Of a stretch of DNA of 64,000 nucleotides, positions 50,067 to 61,155 are shown one piece after another (within the stretch, counting starts at the first letter, position 1; each line of letters starts with the position of its first letter). The translations under genes were made by a program, and so were the position numbers. The notes beneath the pieces are model-generated. The model had not been told where the DNA came from. It did not search any database and saw only the letters and a program-made list of their open reading frames with translations. This DNA comes from Sialis fuliginosa (Eukaryota; Arthropoda; Insecta; Megaloptera; Sialidae), in NCBI GenBank assembly GCA_961205875.1, contig OY540813.1:13735001-13799000 (forward strand), read 5' to 3'.

Positions 50067-52117
50067 ATAATTTACAGCTGCATATTGTATAATAAAACAA
50101 ATAGTACGTTGAATATTATTTTTTAATTTTAATATAAATATGAAAATTAAATCATTAATGATTTAGTTATTCACTGTTAAAATTCCAAGGTAACTGATAA
50201 TAAAAAGTATTTTAATGTGAGTTTGTTTATTTATTTCTTATCATATCGGGTAAATACAAAGAATACATACATACATAATGTATGTTGTACCTACATGTTA
50301 TATGACTGTGTTACAAATTTAATGTGTATTGTGATAATAATATTGTCATAAAATAATTTAATTTATATATGTGTATTATGTCTATTACAATGGTATCACA
50401 AAAAATAAATATTTTGTAATAATAGTAAACATTTTTTTTAGTTTTTATTATTAAGTGATTATTCTAGTCTAAGAGAGTAAATTTCAGGCAAAAATATTTT
50501 TACTTTTTCATTTATTTATATTTCAAGAACTTTGTATGAAAAATGAGAATTAAAAAAGTTATTAGGTTCTATATTAGGCCATAAAAAAGTTGTGGTTGAC
50601 ATGATTCCAACGCTTTCGTATGTCTGTAACATAAAATAGTAATAATAACAATTTAGCAATTTCCGAGGGACTATAAAGCAACATTAAATGGTTCTTACCA
50701 AATTTCTAGTCAATCGGTTAAATAGAACTTGGGATATTATGTCAACCACTTTGAAAAAAGTAGTTCGAAAGAAAAACACGTTTAAAGTTTAGAGTAAATT
50801 CAATCGTATTCAAATCGCTATAACTTATTGTTAGTGAATTTTGAAAATTTTAAAATTTCCTTATCAGGACATATTTTTAAGAGTTTATACTTTCAGAAAA
50901 TGTTTTGTTTTTTTTAATTTCCAGACTATGTTAAAATATGTTATTCCTTTTACCTATAACATAAAAACAGGATCTGCCCTTGATTAATTGAAGATATTAT
51001 ATTATAGACCTTGGTAATTGTATGGCTATTTTAAACGCCAAAAGCAGCCGACAAAATACATTATGTATCCAAATACGTGCACTATTCGTCATATTTGGAG
51101 TTTCTTTATATGGGTTTGATATATACCTACCGTATATGATTTTGAATACCTGACATCAATCGAAATGAGTAACGTCATTAGAGTTAACTCATTCCAATGG
51201 TATTAATAGTAACAATTTAATATTCAGTAGACTTCAAGAGAACTGTATATTTCAAAACCTTTAAAATTACAACGTTAAATGTAAAATATAGTGAATAATT
51301 TATATAAAAATTACATACTCTGTGGAATAATTATATAACTATTGATTTTTCAGCCTATTCCTTTGATGTTTTTGAACACATAATTTTTTTTTAAGTTTTA
51401 TATATCTGTCTAAAATTACTAGTCATTTTCTTGTGAACGTATTTTGCTCAATCGTCAATTTGGCAACATTAAATACATTACATAACACTAAATTAATGAA
51501 TAACAGTAAATTACCACTGGTTTTACGTATTAAAAAAATTCAATTTATGAGGATAACAAGTTTTTTTGTACATTTTTTGGCATGTTGTTATTACAATTTG
51601 TTATTTTTTATGTCCGATGTTTGCTTTTAATGTTACATTTATGTTCTTGTTAATTTCATTGTCAATTTAAAAATAATGGGTACGTTTTATTAAATAATAC
51701 CAATTTGTCTATAATTAATTATAGTAAATGGTAAATGAAAGTATTTTGTAATGTAATTGATTTCTAATATACATTCGAATTAGGTGTATGTTATTTTGGT
51801 GACTTCACAACTTCAATTATGCGTTTTAAAAAAAAAAAACATTCTGAACTATGAATTAACTGTTTTTGTGGAATTGATATATCATTTTTATTTAGAAAAT
51901 AACGTAACACTAATATAACTAATTATAAGTTTATCAGTCAAGTACACTGACTATTATTGATGGAACAAAACATTTTCTATATTATTTATAATGTATGCAT
52001 ACTAACATATATTGTTACATATTTATGAATTTATGACAGAATATACCATTGAATAGTTTACTTGTTTCTAAAAATAAAATATATAAATAAAAAATATATT
52101 CATATTGCTTTAAAAAA
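50067..52117. other. AT-rich intergenic DNA
   Basis: No credible gene and no repeat terminus recognised. The ORFs here are low-complexity chance frames. Confidence 0.4.
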
Positions 52118-52294
52118 CCGCAAACAAAAAGTACCTATCTACTTTGACAAACAAGTTATAGCCTTTTAAAGAATTTTCATATTTTTGGGTATACTGCCTA
52201 AACCACATATAATTTTTAATATTTGAACCGAATCTGTATCTCTTACCGTTTAGGCAATCCCCATTAATTCCACGCTTATCTTGGACACCCTGTA
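52118..52294. mobile_element. Truncated copy of the 38.2-kb fold-back element
   Basis: Shares AAAAAGTACCTATC, AGTTATAGCC, TTTTTGGGTATAC, CCGAATCTGTATCTCTTACC and GTTTAGG with the right arm of 38179-39083. It ends in the complete terminus CTTATCTTGGACACCCTGTA, which the 38-kb right arm has lost. Confidence 0.85.
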
Positions 52295-52779
52295 TGTCTG
52301 ATAATATAATTTATGAAAAAATTAATGCCATTACATGTATAAATAATATAATAGTAATAGTAAATTGAAATAGAGAAAATTAATTCAATTAATGCTGCGA
52401 AATAAAAAAGTAACGTGCTATATTTGATTGAAATATTTCATCTCTACTTATTAATTTGTCGGCATTTGTGTCTTTTTCAATTATATACATATATTTTTGT
52501 CAGATATAAAACATTTTATTGAGTATCTGATGACGGTACGAATATGTCACTGCTTACTTTTTGTATAGATATGTAGGGAATTATCAGTAATTAATCGTGT
52601 TTATTTCGAGATACTCTTATATGCATGTAAAAATTGTATGAGTGGATTTGAAGTGCAAAAAATGTTGTATGGATGTCGTCAGAAAAACATATGGGCTAGT
52701 TTTTACACTAGTGTTTTGTTGATGGAAATATGAATATATTTGTACATTAATGTAATACTACTGGAAAAACGGAGAAACT

Positions 52780-52925
52780 ATGGTTTCTTAGTCGCTTAAA
52801 CTAGAAATATACACCTTAACCAGACTGGAACTGTTATGTTCCCGACGAGGACTTCTTGTGAAGTCGAAACACGTGTCGAGTGACATTGTTTTATTGTGGT
52901 TAATGTGTATATTTTTAGTTTAAGT
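52780..52925 (+). ncRNA. Decayed hammerhead-like motif, relative of the 60.8-kb palindrome
   Basis: Shares AGACTGGAACTGTTA, GACTTCTTGTGAAGTC, GAAACACGTGTC and GAGTGACATTGTTTTATTG with the 60.8-kb copy. The place of the catalytic CTGATGA core reads CCGACGA (52842-52848), two T-to-C changes, so the ribozyme should be inactive. Single orientation, no palindrome here. Confidence 0.5.
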
Positions 52926-53189
52926 TATTAATGTAATATTCATCCCATATAACGCTGTACATAACAGATAATTTTTTTTAAAATACTATAATTTTTTATG
53001 ATGTGATAAAGTGTTATAAAAATACATATACATAATATGTTTAGTTTTGTTTTTGTAAAATAAAATGACCCAGTTCTGATCGAAATTATATTAATCATTA
53101 AGATAAGAATGTCGGTTTTAATTAAGTATATTTAATACTAAATATTAGTTGCATATATGTATGTGTATATGTGAGGTTTTTTTATTAAA

Positions 53190-53393
53190 CGATAGCTGTT
53201 ACCCGCGACTTCGCGTGGAATTTGTATTTTTTTATCTAAATAGTTTTTCGGAATACAAAGTATGCCCTTCCACAAGATGCAAACTATCCCCCTGCCAAAT
53301 TTCATCAAGATCGGTTCAGCGATTTAGCTATGAAAAGGTTACAACCAGACAGACAGACAGAGTTACTTTCGCATTTATAATATTAGAATGGAT
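53190..53393 (+). mobile_element. Retroposon tail fragment (insect SINE/LINE 3' region)
   Basis: ACCCGCGACTTCGCGTGGAA at the left, CAAATTTCATCAAGATCGG, AGCGATTTAGCTATGAAAAGG, a GACA run (AGACAGACAGACAGAG) and TTTCGCATTTATAATATTAG at the right. This block order is common in insect genomes. 5'-truncated, no reverse transcriptase. Confidence 0.7.
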
Positions 53394-54400
53394 ATTAATA
53401 TTTAAAATTTGATTTTATTTTATTAAATAAAATTTAAAAAATATTCTTCAAGTAGACATGTTCATGACTTTTCAAGCTCCACGTCTTAAAATATTCAAAA
53501 TATGTGTTTCTATTGAAATTTTGAATTCGAAATTATTCATGCTACATTTTTTAATGCCATATTTAATAGAATAGGTTTAAAGACAAGGCCAGATCTAGCT
53601 TTATACCTAGGCAAGTATAATTAATTTGAAATTGTTGATCCCCCCTGGCAAGGGTTTTTTTTAAAACAATATTAATCTCGTAGATGATTAATTACTATAA
53701 TTTTAAATCATTAAATAATTTAATTATCTTATTACTAACACAATTTGATATTCTTAATTGTTAGAGGAAAAAAAGAGTTGATTAACCATATATATACCTT
53801 TTCTTTATATTATATTATATTTATATAAATATTTATTAGTTAGGAATGTTAAAAACTCAAAACAGTATAAATGCATACTACAACATATAAGTAGTCTTAA
53901 ATCTAGATAGTTCTCATGAAAATGGGCATAGTTTTTTGTGTTCTTTTTGTGGGCTGAGGTAATTAGTTTGATATCAGCTGTTGTCGGCTCTTTGTTATAA
54001 GGATAGGATTCGTGTTGGAGCCGTTGTTGTAAGAACAAGGTATTTACAACGAATTCCTTTAGAGGTAGGTGGCTACATTGCTACAAATAGCCTTTGATAC
54101 ACGGGAGATCATCTTATTTTGTTGGTCAGTTAAGATGTTTATCTTCAGCGGTTCTAAAACAGTACGTAGTTTTTTGTCTTATTTACTTAATTAACGTTAT
54201 TTTGTGTATAAAGAAAAAGCATTTATTGCAATTCTTTGTTATAAATAAATTACAATAGCAAAATAATACAGTGGAAATTATACTTAATTTTTTTTTTACA
54301 GTTTGAATGTTAAAAATCAATATCTAATGATATGTCATTAACATTTCAATAATTTATTTAGTAATTATTTAAATTTTAGATATTTATTAATTGATCTAAA

Positions 54401-54759
54401 CTGAGGTGGGCGAATACTTTTGACGAAAAGCCGGATAAATTATTATATTTTACTCGTAGGCCTGTAGTTTTATTTTATATGAAATGAACTCGCAATTTCA
54501 CAAAAATGAGAACTATAAAACTGTATTTTGTCAAAAATTGACATTCGATTGTACAAAAAACCAAAAACTGCACCAATTTTATAAATTTTGTACAAAATTC
54601 GGAATTTTTTCTTAGTAATCTAATATTAAATTACACAGCTGCTAAATGACTCTCTGTGATTTCATTTGACAGTAAGTTTAAATGTTAAAATATTTTGCTA
54701 ATTTTAAATTGATTTTCCGGGCCGGATGTAGTCCACAGGCCGGCTTTTCCTCACGCCTG
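54401..54759. mobile_element. Possible hAT-like element
   Basis: Left end CTGAGGTGGGCGAATAC and right end the complement of CAGGCGTGAGGAAAAGCC, with GAAAAGCCGG at both ends and GGGCCGGATG inside. The flanks GATCTAAA and ATCTATGA agree only if shifted, so the TSD is unclear. Confidence 0.4.
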
Positions 54760-55064
54760 ATCTATGAAGACTATGTGTGTATAATTCCATTTTTAGTAAA
54801 TTATTAACAAGCTTAAATGACTTGGATTTACGGTAAAATAAATACCGACATATGTGTTATATTAATCATACTATACATGTATTAAAAGATATGAGTTTTA
54901 CTATTTAATTCGATGAAGTAGAAACAGTTTTAATTATTGTATTCTTGCGTTAATTATACGAATGCAATTCATCATATTTTGTGTTGATTTTATTTATTTT
55001 TATTTAAAAAAAAAACAAAATAAATAAGATTTCTCATTTAATCCATGTGTAATCTGTAATTATG

Positions 55065-55263
55065 TACAGGCTGTCCCACGGAACAATGTTTAAATTAATC
55101 AATTGTCATTTTAAAATGGATGCAGTTATTGAAAAATAAATGCGTTGAAAAGAGGAGAGTCTGCAATTTTATTCAGATTATGGTAAAAGTATAGTATAAA
55201 GTCTTAAAATTATGTACAGATTAACGCCCTCAATATTGGTATTCAATTATGTAACATCCTGTA
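55065..55263. mobile_element. Possible TA-flanked MITE, 199 bp
   Basis: Starts TACAGGCTGTCCCACGG and ends with the complement of TACAGGATGTTACATAA. Only about ten terminal bases pair well. Non-coding. Confidence 0.45.
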
Positions 55264-55434
55264 TAAAAAAATTATATTTGGTAACAATTTCACACGCAAA
55301 TAATTTAATTATAGCCTGCACTCGGTCCTCTCCTGTCGCTTCATTTTTAGATATTATTATATTGCATTAGCGCGTAAATTTATGTATTTTCGGCTCACCA
55401 AGGTGTTCACTGACGTGTCGATATTTTTGCTGAA

Positions 55435-55555
55435 ATGTTCCCCCGCATTGTTGATGTTTCCGGCTTATGTGTCAGACCATTAGGGAGGGATGATGTTGAT
55501 GGTAACTTCTTCTGTGGGAAACATTACCTGTTGATATGTGACTTTTATTTTTTGG
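55435..55555 (+). other. Candidate isolated exon in a GC-richer patch
   Basis: From an ATG at 55435 the frame MFPRIVDVSGLCVRPLGRDD runs 121 nt to a good donor (GG-GTAAGA at 55556). The surrounding 55320-55560 is clearly GC-richer than its flanks. No homology recognised and no partner exon found; it could equally be a 5' UTR or promoter patch. Confidence 0.25.
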
Positions 55556-57581
55556 GTAAGATTATTTTAGTTTATTAAAGGAGGTAACTCTTTTATGACA
55601 CACCATAAATGATATTATGAAATGAAGAGAGATGTGTTTTTTATATTAAATTATACAGGTTTTTATTATTTTAATATTGTATTGTATAAATATTTTTTGT
55701 TTACAATTTTGTTAAAATTTTGATTGAAGGAATTAACAATTTTCAATAAATATGCTTATTTCTAGCAGTCTTTCAAATCTTAAAATGGATCAGTCAGCGC
55801 AATATTTAGGGGTAGGTTTTAAAATATTGAGCTTTGATTGGTCCTTTTTATATTTAATAGAAATCCAGAAATAACTGTTTTATTAAAGTCGGGCTTTCGA
55901 GTTGTTAATAGCTAATTATCTTTAATATTAATTTTCGTAAATATGATATACCTACGTGCATAGCGTGCAAAATCTAAACTTATTAATAATATTATGTACG
56001 CAATCTAATATTATACGATGTGTATATTTTATGTTTATTCTATATATTTTTATATTTTAAATCATAATTATGAAGAAATTTACTATTCAGTACTGAACAA
56101 AAGTGCGAATACTACAATAATGTAAATGTACTTATTAACCGCAGTTCCTGTGATAGTGGAAATGAGTTACATAAAAATGTAGATTAAAAATGTCACTGAT
56201 TTCAATTGGAGCATTTTCAGTGCATTGAGCAAGATTTTGTAACAGATATGGGCACTTTTTACCAAAGCAATAGAATTTAATATTTTTATAATACAATACT
56301 TTCTTTTTTAATTAATATTCAAGTTGGTGCAGTATTGTATCAAGAAGTCAAAATAGATTAGGTATAAATAATTAGGGAATGTAGTTTTTTATATCAGAGG
56401 AATCACAACTGTATTCAGTGATATGTTGCTAAAATACTATTAACCAGCTCGCACCTCGATTCACGTTTCCTCGATTTGCCAGACATATTAATTTTTTCTT
56501 TTAAAATAAAACAAAAACATTTATTTGTTTTATTTATTTGTTTATTTTCCAGGGGTATCAACTTAAAAAAACCTTTAAGCTTTATTAGTTATTACGGCTT
56601 AAAAAAGCGTATTTTCAGCCAACTAACTAACTAACTATTATATGATAAATGATTTCTTTTTTTATGTTTTCATGTTCCATATTTCAAATCATTTTTGTGA
56701 AGTTGTATATTACTGTAGTTCTAAATAACCTTTAATTACAATAAAACGCAACACGTTAAATATTGCACGACAAATTAAGTAGTTCAGCAGTTTCCGAAGC
56801 AGTATAACCTAAATGAGAGCGTTTATTAAATGGTCGGTGGCAGTCATTAAAAATGCATTAATTTTTGCATCAAACATAGAGACGTCCGTTCTACACAACA
56901 GATGATGCTCTGTCAAATAATGAGTGCCTTTTTAGCTTAAGTCTATTTAATGTCTCTTAATTACTGTTATCTACTAACTAATATCATGTACGTTTCTTAC
57001 ATTTTCCTCTCTTCTATATGTTTGTTTTTAATGATGATGCAGTTTTTTAATTGATGTATGTTTATTACAATTAATGATATAAATTAATATTATAGTAAAG
57101 TTTATAACGGTGGTTCTTAGAGTTTTTTTTTAATTTAGGTGAATTTCCTCAAATATCAATAGCAATGTTTTTCCCCAGATAAAATTGTAAAATATTAATA
57201 TTTAAATTTCGCGAAACCACAAAAATATCAGTGTTTATTATATACGAGCTTATACAACACATCATGCAAGAAATAACGTTTGTTTATTTTAGATTGGTTT
57301 GATTCAACCCTTAGGAACTTCCTGTAGGACGCATTTGCCTTCTTGAAAATATTTGTGGACACTGAAGAATTTAAGTAGTGACATATAAAGACCGTGCATT
57401 CTTCCAGAGTTATTCATGTAGTTTTTTTGATGATTTTTAAACTTAATCGATGTTTTATAAATACAATGTATGTTATGTATGTTACATATGTTAATACATT
57501 TAAATAAAAATTGTAAATAATTTGAAATGTTATTAAACAAAACTAGATTAATAGTAGAGGGAATAGAGACAAAAAAGTAAT
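55556..57581. other. AT-rich intergenic DNA
   Basis: No credible gene and no transposon terminus recognised in this stretch. Confidence 0.4.
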
Positions 57582-58024
57582 GAATAGTGATGTATTCGGG
57601 AAGTTGGGATTTTAAAAATTTTCTCTTCATTTGTTCGAAGATGAATTGAAATCAAAAAAGTTAGGAAAATCGGTCATGCACGTCCCAAAAAAATTGCATA
57701 ACTGTGAATTTTTGATACATTTCGAGTGTATCGCTACACTTTTTTTGAAATATCTCCGGTTCTATAGGTCATAGGAAAAAAATACTCTTAAGTTAATAGA
57801 CTATAGAAACTGTATAGGTAGCGTTACTTTCCAAATTCATCCTTACCTCAAAAATCAAAAAAATGTGTAGTGATGCACTTGAAATGTATCAAAAATGCAC
57901 AATTATTCAATTTTCTCGGGACGCACATGGTCGATTTTCCTAACTTTTTCGATTTTCAACTCATCTTCAAACATGCAAAGAGAAAATAAAAAAATCCAAC
58001 TTCCCGAATGCATCACTTCAAAAT
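57582..58024. repeat. Fold-back element, about 440 bp
   Basis: GTGATGTATTCGGGAAGTTGG at the left is mirrored by GTGATGCATTCGGGAAGTTGG (complement) at the right. The arms continue through GAAGATGA, AAAAAGTTAGGAAAATCG, TTTTTGATACATTTC and ATC(G/A)CTACAC. The centre lies near 57800. The antisense ORF entering it from 57304-57630 is not protein-like. Confidence 0.85.
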
Positions 58025-58071
58025 GCTAATTTCCCTTTACTATAAATAACAAAAATTACTGGAGAAAAAAC

Positions 58072-58264
58072 ATAAACAAAATAAAAGGCTATAATTTAAA
58101 AAACAAACTATATTTGCGGACTTTAGTAATTAAATTGATTACATAAAGAGTCACTTGTTTTATTGAGTTATATGAGTTCATGAGTATTACAAAAAACAAG
58201 CCCATTAAAAAAAAAACCCTAAAACTTGCTCATATAGCGGCCATAACTGGTGCCTTTACCTTAT
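58072..58264. mobile_element. Copy C (truncated) of the 37/40-kb MITE family
   Basis: Matches the right 190 bp of copy B: GGCTATAATTTAAAAAA, AACTATATTTGCGGACTT, ATGAGTTCATGAG, ATAGCGGCCATAACTGGTGCC, ending ACCTTA. The left half is missing. Confidence 0.8.
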
Positions 58265-58333
58265 TATTTACAATAAACATTAAGCAGAAAATTTATTAGA
58301 AACACCCAATAAATTAATATTGTATATTGCGTC

Positions 58334-59523
58334 TAGGGTTTGCAATCCCGCAATGCGGGATCCCGCATTCCCGCGGGATCCCGCACGTTTTGGAGATTTG
58401 CGGATCCCGCACTGAAAGTGCGGGATCCGCGCGGAATTTTTGAACATTGAATTTGTAGGTCGCGTGCGTTTTGAATACTTTTAAAGCGTAAATATGAATA
58501 AAAAAAGGTAACAATTTTGAAAAAAAAAATTAAGGTTGAGATGACTGAATATGAAACTAGTGAAGTAAATTATATCTCTTGTTCACAATTAGTTAAGTGG
58601 TTACACTGATTGTGAGTACGACTCAGGCGACGAAAGAAGCTCAAACAGCCCCCAGATTACAAAAAAAAACATAAAAAATACAAAATACAAAAATTTAGAA
58701 GAAGAATAGCAGATTAAATAAAAGTTAACCACAAAAATTTAATACACAAAATTCGATCTGCACGATATTTTTTTATCCCTAAAATACAACCGTAAATAAT
58801 GATATTTAGTGGTTTATTTATTTTTATTTTTATTTTTTCGGTCCCGCTAGCCTATGTTTTAGCTTTGGATCAAAAGTTAATTGTCCCAAAATTTCAGACT
58901 CATAGATCAAACCTGTGGACGGCGCAAACCGAGTCATTTTCCCATTTGATTAACATGGGAAAAATTACTTTTTTACTTATGCGTGAATATCTCGTTGAAA
59001 AATTTATTTATTTTAATTTCTTACAGCAGCATATCATAGAGAATTAAATTTCTTACAAAAAAGATAGTGCTCAAATCATAGATCGAATATTTTTAAAGAT
59101 ATGTTCGTTTAAACATTATCATAAAAAGTAAAATCCAATTTTTATGATAATTTTTAAACAAACATTTCTTAAAATTTATTGGATTTATGAATTGAGCACT
59201 TAATTCTCTACAAAATATTCCCTTGAGAAATTTTCAAAAAAAAAAAATGTTTTCAACGAGATATTCACGTGTAAGTAAAAAAGTAATTTTTCCCATGTTA
59301 ATCAAATGGGAAAAAGACTCGGTTTGCGCCATTCACAGGGTTGACCTATGAGTTTGAAATTTTGGGACAATTAACTTTTTTTTTGTTAACTAAATAATAG
59401 TAACTTTAAGTATGAATAACAAAATTTTTGGAAAAACTGCGGGATCCCGCGGGATCCCGCGGGATTTGAGGATTTCCCGCAAAATTCCCGCGGGAAAAAA
59501 AGTCTGCGGGATTGCAAACCCTA
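58334..59523. mobile_element. hAT-type element with exact 8-bp TSD and GC-rich subterminal repeats
   Basis: 1,190 bp. Terminal repeats TAGGGTTTGCAATCCCGC are identical over 18 bases. TSD ATTGCGTC is exact at 58326-58333 and 59524-59531. Both subterminal regions (58350-58440, 59436-59512) are dense in GCGGGATCCCGC-type motifs, likely transposase-binding repeats. The interior is a long imperfect palindrome (58869-59384). No transposase; the 82-codon ORF inside is part of the palindrome. Confidence 0.95.
58869..59384. repeat. 515-bp imperfect palindrome inside the hAT-type element
   Basis: The left arm (AAAAGTTAATTGTCCCAAAAT, GCGCAAACCGAGTC, TTAACATGGGAAAAATTAC, GAATATCTCGTTGAAAA, TAGAGAATTAA, AAACATTATCATAAAA) recurs in reverse complement on the right, with only short gaps. 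The centre is near 59127. It is a separate hairpin unit rather than the hAT terminal repeats. Confidence 0.88.
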
Positions 59524-60090
59524 ATTGCGTCTTCATAACATACAGCACCATTAATTAAAATACGTATTACGTGAAATATGTTCATGTATGCTTATAATAT
59601 AAATACTTTTACATAAATAACACATATTCATCATTGAACTGACATACATATGGATGATGACATCATATATTGTAAATGCTCTCTTCGACACGTATGAAAT
59701 ACGATAAAATAAGTAATTTGTAATATCATATGTGCTGTTGTATAAATAATGAGCGATGCATTCGTTTTGTTTGTTATATAATATTATTTCTTAACCGCAT
59801 AGAAATAGTGTATGATCTACATTATTTACCGGGGCCAAGGAAAGTTGTTGCTCTAAAAAAGTAAATTAGAATTTTATATATTACACTTATTAATTAAATA
59901 ATTGAATTGGTTATTGTACACGGAAAAATTGTATAGTAAATATTCCGATCTTAGTTTAGTTACAATTTCGTCTTTAAATTTTTCTATCCACTTTCAGTTT
60001 CCTTGTGTAAATAATAAGCGACGAGAGTGCTTAAAATTTGGACGAGACGAGATTGACTTGAATTCGGATAAGAAACGGTCTGAAATATAA

Positions 60091-60225
60091 TGCCCTGTTT
60101 AGACCAAAGAAAACAAAACAGCAGCACGGTGTTTGAAAACACATCGTATTTAAAAATGCATAGGATTGCACTTTTGTCAAAAGGATACGATGTTGCTGTT
60201 TTGTTTTTTCGGCCTAAACACGGCA
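60091..60225. mobile_element. PIF/Harbinger-type MITE, second copy
   Basis: Reverse-oriented relative of 39905-40043. Ends TGCCCTGTTTAGACC and the complement of TGCCGTGTTTAGGCC, TSD TAA on both sides. Subterminal AAAACAAAACAGCA blocks and a TTTAAAAATGCATAGG centre are shared. Confidence 0.88.
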
Positions 60226-60701
60226 TAACGATATAAACTTTATTGATAGGAGGCGAGATAGTTTTATTTTTCCTGAAACGAAATCGAAGAGAAGCTCTAA
60301 TTAAGAAAAACTTGATGTGTATTATGTATATTAAATAATAAAATATTTATTTTATTATAACATACCTACTATAAATAAATAAAATACTATAAAATAAATT
60401 GTCACTATAAAATATTGTATGAATAAGATAAGTACTGCGATATAACAATATATTATTAAGTATTTAATATTATAAAACCGCTAAATGTTCTAGTACAGGG
60501 GTTTTCAAATTTATATGTACCGGGACCCACTTTTAAAAATGGACATTTTTTGCGACCTACTCGAACAAGACTTGGGAGAGAAACGGAAAAAGATCGCTTT
60601 ATGTTTTTTTCTGTTTTTTGTTTAATATACTTAATTAAGATATGTTAAAATTTTGAATGAAACACTTTTTTTTAATATTTGAAAAACGAAGAAGCTGTGT
60701 T

Positions 60702-60893
60702 TTCTTAGTCACTGAAACTAAAAAATACATCTTAACCACAATAAAACAATGTCACTCGACTTCACATGAAGTCCTCATCAGGAGCCTAACAGTTCCAGAC
60801 TGGCTCCTGATGAGGACTTCTTGTGAAGTCGAAACACGTGTCGAGTGACATTGTTTTATTGTGGTTAAGGTGTATTTTTTAGTTTAAGTGACT
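60702..60893. repeat. Near-perfect palindrome (head-to-head retroposon ends)
   Basis: Arms 60702-60786 and 60802-60893 match almost perfectly apart from 12 bp present only on the right. Spacer of 15 bp (60787-60801). The arms run from CTAAAAAATACATCTTAACC to GGAGCC and back. Each arm contains GACTTC/GAAGTC and TGTCACTCGA. The 52.8-kb copy has the same sequence in single orientation. Confidence 0.92.
60803..60849 (+). ncRNA. Hammerhead ribozyme-like motif
   Basis: CTGATGA (60807-60813), then G, a 6-bp stem GACTTC-TTGT-GAAGTC (60815-60830), GAAA (60831-60834), a self-complementary ACACGTGT stem III and the cleavage triplet GTC ending at 60842. GAGT after the site can pair with GCTC before CTGATGA, giving a short stem I. 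This order (stem I, CUGAUGA, stem II, GAAA, tiny stem III, UH, stem I) is the type I hammerhead layout. Hammerheads with very short palindromic stem III are known from Penelope-like retroelements and retrozymes. One extra G precedes stem II, and stem I is short because the palindrome junction truncates it, so activity is uncertain. Confidence 0.6.
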
Positions 60894-61155
60894 TTTTTTT
60901 AAATAAAAACAATGACATGACGGCAGTTGGATGTATGGGTACCTTACTTATCAATTAAAAATGTATTTCTCAGACAAATAATGAAGAGTATGTGAAGTAT
61001 GCGCTTGTTTTTTATTTTTATTAATTACATCCTTAATGTTCAAATCTATATTAGTCATTTTCTTGCTGTGTAATATTTTTTAATTTTTTCTCTCGATTCA
61101 CCAAAACTCGGTTTGCAACCCACACGTTGTGTCTTAACGGGTAAATCCAACCCTG

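Larger units (their letters stand above)
60496..61155. mobile_element. Possible hAT-like element containing the hammerhead palindrome
   Basis: Left CAGGGGTTTTCAAATTTATATG with GGGACCCAC; right the complement of CAGGGTTGGATTTACCCG with GGGTTGCAAACC. The termini resemble hAT ends, but no matching 8-bp TSD was found, so the pairing of these ends is tentative. Confidence 0.35.

Noticed and set aside
57304..57630. 108-codon minus-strand ORF
   Set aside because: It begins in the 57.6-kb fold-back and continues into low-complexity AT DNA, with no recognisable domain.
58314..58514. 66-codon minus-strand ORF in the GGGATCCCGC-rich region
   Set aside because: It is the GC-rich subterminal repeat of the hAT-type element read as protein.
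58799..59047. 82-codon ORF starting with a hydrophobic stretch that resembles a signal peptide
   Set aside because: It is one arm of the 515-bp palindrome inside the hAT-type element. The apparent signal peptide is T-rich DNA.
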